Assembly: GCF_000815105.2 (NCBI RefSeq)
Contig: NZ_CP010310.2
Coordinates: 3,906,001 to 3,970,000 of the forward strand
Length of the DNA stretch: 64,000 nucleotides
Origin: Pandoraea pulmonicola
Lineage (GTDB): Bacteria; Pseudomonadota; Gammaproteobacteria; Burkholderiales; Burkholderiaceae
Reading direction: 5' to 3'
Below are positions 59,167-64,000 of this stretch, in pieces; position 1 is the first letter of the stretch; each line of letters begins with the position of its first letter. Both the position numbers and the translations under genes were made by a program. Below the pieces are notes generated by a model. The model did not search any database. It was not told the DNA's origin and saw only the letters and a program-made list of their open reading frames with translations.

Positions 59167-59994
59167 ATGCGCGACCTGCCGAACCCCACCATGCCGCTTT
59201 CTTCGTTGACCCCTACGTCGCGGAGGCGTCTTCCTCGCCCTGAAACGCCTGTCAAACCGAATCTGGCTGTGGCGTGGGCACACGACGAAAGCGAGCTTCG
59301 AGAAGCGCAACGCCTGAGATATCAGGTCTTCGCCGAAGAAATGGGCGCGTCGGTCAAGGGTCCGGCAGGCCTCGACGTCGACGAATACGACCAGTATTGC
59401 GACCACCTGCTCGTGCGCGATCAGGACTCGCTCAAGGTCGTCGGCACCTATCGCGTATTGCCCCCGGCACAGGCCAAGCGCCTCGGTCGTCTGTACTCCG
59501 AAGGGGAGTTCGACCTCTCGCGTCTCGACCATCTGCGCCCGAAGTTGCTCGAAACCGGCCGCTCGTGCGTGCACCCGGATTACCGCAACGGCGCGGTCAT
59601 CATGGCCCTCTGGAGCGGTCTGGCCGAGTACATGCTACGCCACGGCCTCGAGACGATGCTCGGCTGCGCCAGCGTGCCGATGGCCGACGGCGGACACTAC
59701 GCCGCGAGCCTCTATCGTAAGCTTCAGGACACGGCCATGGCACCCACCGAGTACCATGCCGTGCCCCGCATCGCCCTGCCCGTCGACGAGTTGCAATCGA
59801 CCCTCGACGTCGAACCGCCCACCCTGGTCAAGGGCTATCTGCGCCTGGGCGCCCGCATCTGCGGCGCACCGGCCTGGGACCCCGACTTCAATACCGCCGA
59901 CTTCCTCACGCTGTTCCGCCTGTCCGACATGAATCCGCGTTACGCGCGTCACTTCCTCGGACCGGAACTCGTCAACAAACTCAAACAAGCCTGA
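59167..59994 (+). CDS. GNAT-fold acyltransferase, OlsB-like
   Basis: 275 residues, typical of the OlsB family that transfers a 3-hydroxyacyl group from ACP to ornithine, the first step of ornithine-lipid synthesis. Key phrases: EAQRLRYQVFAEEMGA, YDQYCDHLLVRD, VVGTYRVLPP, LETGRSCVHPDYRNGAVIMALWSGLAEYML, and GCASVPMADGGHYAASLY. ATG 59167 has AAGGG 5 nt upstream; the frame also opens at ATG 59119. A PHO-box-like site upstream fits known use of ornithine lipids in phosphate starvation. OlsA is not in the window. Confidence 0.85.
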   Translation: MRDLPNPTMPLSSLTPTSRRRLPRPETPVKPNLAVAWAHDESELREAQRLRYQVFAEEMGASVKGPAGLDVDEYDQYCDHLLVRDQDSLKVVGTYRVLPPAQAKRLGRLYSEGEFDLSRLDHLRPKLLETGRSCVHPDYRNGAVIMALWSGLAEYMLRHGLETMLGCASVPMADGGHYAASLYRKLQDTAMAPTEYHAVPRIALPVDELQSTLDVEPPTLVKGYLRLGARICGAPAWDPDFNTADFLTLFRLSDMNPRYARHFLGPELVNKLKQA

Positions 59995-60045
59995 CCGGCA
60001 CCGCTCTCTCCCACACACCCGAATACGCCCTCCTGCGAGAAGCAA

Positions 60046-60075
60046 CAAAAAGCCCGGCAAATGCCGGGCTTTTTG
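60046..60075. terminator. Bidirectional intrinsic terminator
   Basis: AGCCCGGCA-AA-TGCCGGGCT (60051-60070) flanked by AAAAA on the left and TTTTT on the right. It works for both converging genes, olsB-like (plus) and ppx (minus). Confidence 0.9.
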
Positions 60076-60101
60076 TTTGCCTTGCGCGCGCTCAGTGCCC
60101 T

Positions 60102-61637
60102 TCAGGCGTACACCACCTTGTAGCGCATGCCGATCTTCTCCCACTCCTGAGCCTCGCGCTGCAGGCTGTAGTCGGTGAGCGGGTTCGCGTCGATCCACGC
60201 ACGCGGCACCGACACCTGGAAACCGCCGTCGAAACGCTCGACTTCGATGCTGTCGGGCAATGCATCGGTACGCCGGCGGCAGAACAGCACGGCCAGACGC
60301 AGACAGAACAGCAATTGCCAGTCCACCTGCCGCGCCTGCGACGCGAGCTTGCCCAACTTGCCGACATGGCCCAGCAGCAACTCCGCCAGACGCGCCTGGT
60401 CCGGACGCGAAAAGCCCGGCATGTCGGCATTGCTGCCGATATACGCCGAATGCTTGTGATAAGCACTGTGCGAGATGGACAACCCCATCTCGTGCAATGC
60501 CGACGCCCATCCCAGCAGCGCCTCGCCTTCCTCGCGACCGTCCTCCCCCGCGTCATCGTCATCGCCTTGCGCCACGGCATCGGTCGGCAACTGGCGGTAC
60601 AAGGCCACCGCCAGACGCCCCACGCGATCGGCCTGCGCACGATCCACCCCGTAGCGGCGCACGAACTGCTCGACCGTCACCGCGCGCATGTCCTGATGCT
60701 GCGTGCGCCCCAGCAGGTCGTACATCACCCCCAGACGCAGGGCGGCGTCGGTCGTCTCCATGTGCTCGACTTCGAGTTCATTGAAGACGGAAAGCATGAT
60801 CGACAGCCCGCCCGGCAGCACCGGAATGCGATCCTGCTTGAGTCCGGCCAATTTGAGCCGGTTGGCGTTCTCCGCCTTGACGAGCGCGCGCTTGAGGCGC
60901 TCGAGCCCACCGCGCGTCAAGCCATGCACGCCGCCATCGTTGAACCCGTTCGCCTCGAGCAGTTCGGCCAGTGCCCGCGCCGTGCCCGACGAGCCGATCG
61001 CCTGCGCCCACCCCGCCTCGCGATAGGTGGCCGAAATGATCTGGATCTCGCGCCGCGCCGCAAGCTCGGCCTGCTTCATGGCGTAGTCGTCCACGTTGCC
61101 GCTCGGAAAGAACTGCCGGCTGTGGCTCACGCAACCGATATACAGACTCTCCATGATCAGCGGCTCGTAATCCTGGCCGATGATGAATTCCGTCGAGCCG
61201 CCACCGATGTCCACCACAAGCCGATTGCCCGCACAGGTCGGCACGGAGTGTGCCGCGCCCGCATAGATCAGGCGCGCTTCCTCACGACCGGCAATCACTT
61301 CGATCGGGAACCCGAGCGCGCGCTGCGCCTCTCCGAGAAAGTCCTGCGCGTTCTTGGCCACTCGCAGCGTGTTCGTGGCGACAGCCCGCACCTGATCGGG
61401 ATGGAACCCCCGCAGACGTTCGCCGAAGCGCTTGAGCACGTCCCAGCCGCGTTGCTGCGACGGATGGTCGAGATACTTCTCCGCGTTCAGGCCCGCCGCG
61501 AGTCGCACCGGTTCGCGCAGCGCGTCGACCTGATAGATCTGCGTGCCGGCGGACGTTTCCTCCACCCGGCCGATGATCAGGCGAAAACTGTTCGAACCGA
61601 GATCGACGGCCGCTAATAAGGGCGATGGGGTACTCAT
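60102..61637 (-). CDS. ppx: Exopolyphosphatase / guanosine pentaphosphate phosphatase
   Basis: 511 residues. The ASKHA-fold phosphate loops are AAVDLGSNSFRLIIGRV near the start and VDIGGGSTEFIIG near residue 143, followed by the C-terminal helical HD-like region. It removes terminal phosphate from polyphosphate and pppGpp. ATG 61637 begins MSTPSPLLAAVDLGS. It is divergent from ppk1 with PHO-box-like sequences between, so the synthesising and degrading enzymes share a control region. Confidence 0.95.
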   Translation of the reverse strand: MSTPSPLLAAVDLGSNSFRLIIGRVEETSAGTQIYQVDALREPVRLAAGLNAEKYLDHPSQQRGWDVLKRFGERLRGFHPDQVRAVATNTLRVAKNAQDFLGEAQRALGFPIEVIAGREEARLIYAGAAHSVPTCAGNRLVVDIGGGSTEFIIGQDYEPLIMESLYIGCVSHSRQFFPSGNVDDYAMKQAELAARREIQIISATYREAGWAQAIGSSGTARALAELLEANGFNDGGVHGLTRGGLERLKRALVKAENANRLKLAGLKQDRIPVLPGGLSIMLSVFNELEVEHMETTDAALRLGVMYDLLGRTQHQDMRAVTVEQFVRRYGVDRAQADRVGRLAVALYRQLPTDAVAQGDDDDAGEDGREEGEALLGWASALHEMGLSISHSAYHKHSAYIGSNADMPGFSRPDQARLAELLLGHVGKLGKLASQARQVDWQLLFCLRLAVLFCRRRTDALPDSIEVERFDGGFQVSVPRAWIDANPLTDYSLQREAQEWEKIGMRYKVVYA

Positions 61638-61740
61638 GTGGGGATGCGCCTGGGCGAGGAGTGCCGGAATGCACGATGCGTCACATTAAACGCATGACGC
61701 GCACTCGACAAATAAATGACGAATAAGTTACAAATCCAAT

Positions 61741-61758
61741 ATGACACGTCGTTGACAA
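61741..61758 (-). promoter_or_regulatory. PHO-box-like sequence facing ppx
   Basis: On the minus strand TTGTCAACGACGTGTCAT contains two perfect TGTCA units 11 nt apart, as in the PhoB site, with 11 of 18 bases matching overall. About 100 nt upstream of the ppx ATG. Confidence 0.6.
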
Positions 61759-61764
61759 GTGTGA

Positions 61765-61782
61765 ACGTCATATAACTGTAAC
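61765..61782 (+). promoter_or_regulatory. PHO-box-like sequence facing ppk1
   Basis: ACGTCATATAACTGTAAC matches 13 of 18 positions of the PhoB consensus, with GTCATA and CTGT parts intact. It lies 50 nt before ATG 61832. Confidence 0.5.
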
Positions 61783-61831
61783 AATCCGGATGAAGAATTC
61801 ACGCCAATCCCATGTCTTTCGCACGTTCCAT

Positions 61832-63904
61832 ATGAATTACCCGCTGCTCAACCGTGAGCTTGGCATTCTGGCGTTCAACGAACGCGTACTTGCCCAGGCA
61901 GCCGATCCGGCCACGCCATTGCTCGAGCGCCTGCGCTTCGTCTGTATCGTGAGTAGCAATCTGGATGAATTCTTCGAAATCCGTGTTGCCGGGCTGAAGG
62001 AGCAGATGCGGGAAAATCCCGGCATGCTGACGCCCGACGGTATGACGTTTCAGCAAGTTTACACGCAAGTCTGCGCCCGGGCACAGGCGCTGGTCGAAAA
62101 GCAGTACGCCATGTTCGACAGCCTGTTGCCGAAGCTCGAAGCCGAGGGCATCGCCTTTCACCCGTCCGGTCAGTGGAACGACGCCCAGGTCGAATGGGCC
62201 CGCGATTACTTCCTGCGCGAACTCGTGCCGGTCCTCACGCCCATCGGTCTCGACCCGGCGCACCCGTTCCCGCGCGTGCTCAACAAGAGCCTGAATTTCG
62301 CCGTCGAGCTCGAAGGCAAGGACGCCTTCGGGCGCGACGCCGAACTCGCCATCGTGCAAGCGCCGCGCGCCCTGCCCCGGCTCGTTCCCATGCCGGCAGC
62401 CCTCGCCCCGCTGCCTAACAGCTTCGTGCTGCTCAGCTCGCTCATGCTGCGCTTTGCCAGTGAATTGTTCCCCGGCCTCACCGCCAAGGGCTGCCACCAG
62501 TTCCGCGTGACCCGCAACAGCGACCTGTTCGTCGACGAAGACGAAATCACCAACCTTCGCACCGCGCTCCAGGGCGAACTCCCGGCCCGTCACCTGGGCG
62601 ACGCCGTGCGCCTGGAAGTCGACGCCGGCACCCCCGCGCGGCTCGTACGCCGCCTGCAGACCGAGTGCGGCCTCACCGACTCCGACTGCTACCGCGTCAA
62701 GGGTCCGGTCAATCTCGTGCGGTTGATGCCGCTGCCGGAAATGGTCGACCGCCCGGATCTGAAGTTCGTGCCGTTCGTGCCCGCACTGCCGGCGCGCATG
62801 AGCGCATCGCCCGCGATATTCGATCTCATCGACCAGGGCGATCTGCTGTTGCATCACCCGTACGACAGCTTCCAGCCCGTGCTAGAACTGCTGTTGCAGG
62901 CCGCACGCGACCCCGACGTCGTGGCGATCAAGCAGACGATCTATCGCACCGGCAACGAATCCGCGCTGATGGACGCCCTCATGGAGGCGGCGCGCAACGG
63001 CAAGGAAGTCACGGTGGTCGTGGAACTGCTCGCGCGCTTCGACGAAGAAACGAACATCAACTGGGCGGCCCGGCTCGAGGCGGTCGGCGCCCACGTCGTC
63101 TATGGCGTGGTCGGTCACAAATGCCACGCGAAGATGCTGCTCGTGGTGCGACGCACGCGTCAGGGCAAGAAGACCTTCCTCAAGCGCTACGCCCACCTCG
63201 GCACGGGCAACTACCATCCCCGTACGGCGCGCCTGTACACCGACTTCGGCCTGATGACCGCCGACGAGCAGCTGTGTGCCGACGTCCACGTCGTCTTCCA
63301 GCAGTTGACCGGCATCGGCCGGCAGACGCAATTGCACGCGCTGTGGCAGTCGCCGTTCACGATGCACACGCATCTGCTCGAAGCGATCCGCCGCGAGACC
63401 GAAGCCGCCGCCGCCGGCAAGAAGGCCCGCATCATTGCGAAGATGAACGCGCTGCTGGAGCCGACCATCATCGCCGAGCTGTACAAGGCCTCGCGCGCCG
63501 GCGTGAAGATCGATCTGATCGTGCGCGGCGTGTGCTCGCTTCGCGCGGGCGTGAAGGGACTGTCGGAGAACATCACCGTGCGCTCCATCGTCGGACGGTT
63601 CCTCGAGCACCATCGCATCTACTACTTTTACGCGCACGGCGACGAACAGGTACTGCTGTCGAGCGCCGACTGGATGGAGCGCAACTTCTTCCGTCGCGTG
63701 GAAGTGGCGTTCCCGGTGCGCGACAAACGTCTCAAGGCGCGCGTGATTCGCGAAGGCCTGATGGTGCATCTGCGAGACAACACGGCGTCCTGGGTCATGC
63801 GTCCGGACGGCAGCTATCTGAGCCGTCGCCCCGGCAAGAAGCCCTACAACAGCCAGATGGCGTTGATGAAGGAAATCGCACAGCACGTGCAGTCGGGCAA
63901 CTGA
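61832..63904 (+). CDS. ppk1: Polyphosphate kinase 1
   Basis: 690 residues. The N-terminal domain has LNRELGILAFNERVLAQA and SSNLDEFFEIRVAGLKE. The phosphorylated histidine is H432 (KCHAKMLLV). A second conserved His is H593 (LEHHRIYYF), followed by LLSSADWMERN. It makes long-chain polyphosphate from ATP. The ATG 61832 matches the family N terminus; ATG 61790 would add 14 residues but would leave only 7 nt after the PHO-box-like site, with no room for a -10. Divergent from ppx. Confidence 0.95.
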   Translation: MNYPLLNRELGILAFNERVLAQAADPATPLLERLRFVCIVSSNLDEFFEIRVAGLKEQMRENPGMLTPDGMTFQQVYTQVCARAQALVEKQYAMFDSLLPKLEAEGIAFHPSGQWNDAQVEWARDYFLRELVPVLTPIGLDPAHPFPRVLNKSLNFAVELEGKDAFGRDAELAIVQAPRALPRLVPMPAALAPLPNSFVLLSSLMLRFASELFPGLTAKGCHQFRVTRNSDLFVDEDEITNLRTALQGELPARHLGDAVRLEVDAGTPARLVRRLQTECGLTDSDCYRVKGPVNLVRLMPLPEMVDRPDLKFVPFVPALPARMSASPAIFDLIDQGDLLLHHPYDSFQPVLELLLQAARDPDVVAIKQTIYRTGNESALMDALMEAARNGKEVTVVVELLARFDEETNINWAARLEAVGAHVVYGVVGHKCHAKMLLVVRRTRQGKKTFLKRYAHLGTGNYHPRTARLYTDFGLMTADEQLCADVHVVFQQLTGIGRQTQLHALWQSPFTMHTHLLEAIRRETEAAAAGKKARIIAKMNALLEPTIIAELYKASRAGVKIDLIVRGVCSLRAGVKGLSENITVRSIVGRFLEHHRIYYFYAHGDEQVLLSSADWMERNFFRRVEVAFPVRDKRLKARVIREGLMVHLRDNTASWVMRPDGSYLSRRPGKKPYNSQMALMKEIAQHVQSGN

Positions 63905-63936
63905 ACGCCAGCCGCCTTCGGCGACGTTCGGGGGAT

Positions 63937-63957
63937 GGGGCGAAAGCCCCTTTTTTT
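63937..63957 (+). terminator. Intrinsic terminator of ppk1
   Basis: GGGGC-GAAA-GCCCC (63937-63950) followed by TTTTTTT is a short, strong hairpin with a stable tetraloop and T-run, 33 nt past the ppk1 stop. Confidence 0.9.
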
Positions 63958-64000
63958 CACTCGCTGCCGACGCATCCGCTCATGAAAAAAGGGCGTTCGA

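Noticed and set aside
61790..61831. ppk1 start at ATG 61790
   Set aside because: Residues before ATG 61832 are not family-like and the PHO-box-like site ends only 7 nt before, leaving no space for a -10 box and leader.
1..64000. CRISPR array, prophage or rRNA genes
   Set aside because: No regularly spaced repeats, no phage structural genes and no rRNA segments were seen. The only mobile trace is at tRNA-Pro.

Overview
The window is high-GC, densely packed proteobacterial chromosome. The right-hand part carries sixA, an olsB-type acyltransferase, ppx and ppk1 in a Burkholderiales-like arrangement. Abundant aromatic-catabolic clusters, MHYT-GGDEF-EAL signalling and a very large DUF3739-type exoprotein also fit the Burkholderiaceae (Pandoraea, Burkholderia or a relative). 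The genus is an inference from gene content; no rRNA or species marker is present.

Region 1 (about 0.1-19.5 kb) is a catabolic and export locus. At its left end are two divergent units and a PadR regulator: NTF2-like + FAH hydrolase (minus) against an FAD monooxygenase (plus), then padR (minus) against an MFS transporter, a thioesterase, a second FAH hydrolase and an epoxide-hydrolase-like enzyme (plus). Both divergent promoter regions carry the same 17-nt element, CATATGNNNNTATTGAC, in one case at the centre of a perfect 12-bp-arm inverted repeat. I read this as the PadR operator. A long minus-strand operon (19.5 to 8.3 kb) then encodes DUF1302, DUF1329, a YCF48-like protein, an RND/MMPL transporter, a BKACE enzyme, an unusual FAD-monooxygenase/VOC fusion and an MDR reductase. 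A GntR regulator lies upstream of it. The order suggests transport of a hydrophobic compound coupled to its oxidation.

Region 2 (20.8-24 kb) is a mixed block: Nudix hydrolase, alpha/beta hydrolase, a secreted hypothetical protein, a DUF2000 protein and an NTF2-like protein. Region 3 (24.1-32.7 kb) is a compact aromatic-ring degradation operon. It holds a meta-cleavage-product hydrolase, a LigAB-type extradiol dioxygenase, a three-component Rieske dioxygenase (ferredoxin, alpha, beta, reductase), a cis-diol dehydrogenase and a 2-oxopentenoate hydratase. It is bracketed by IclR and TetR regulators, and a palindrome overlaps its -10 box.

Region 4 (32.7-41.1 kb) has an amine/amino-acid module (APC permease, class V PLP enzyme, RidA, Gdx-like SMR) with a divergent LysR, an MHYT-GGDEF-EAL protein, and a TetR/membrane-protein pair with palindromic operators. 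Region 5 (41.3-56.7 kb) is a surface-signalling locus. A secreted STN/TonB_C protein, an ECF sigma factor and a FecR anti-sigma factor precede a 4256-residue filamentous-haemagglutinin-like exoprotein. No TonB-dependent receptor and no TpsB partner are in the window.

Region 6 (56.9-64 kb) begins with a small insertion at tRNA-Pro: an intact tRNA, a 37-nt duplicate of its 3' end next to the old terminator, and parDE between them. It continues with sixA, the olsB-like gene, and the divergent ppx/ppk1 pair. PHO-box-like sequences lie upstream of olsB and between ppx and ppk1, suggesting a local phosphate-starvation regulon.
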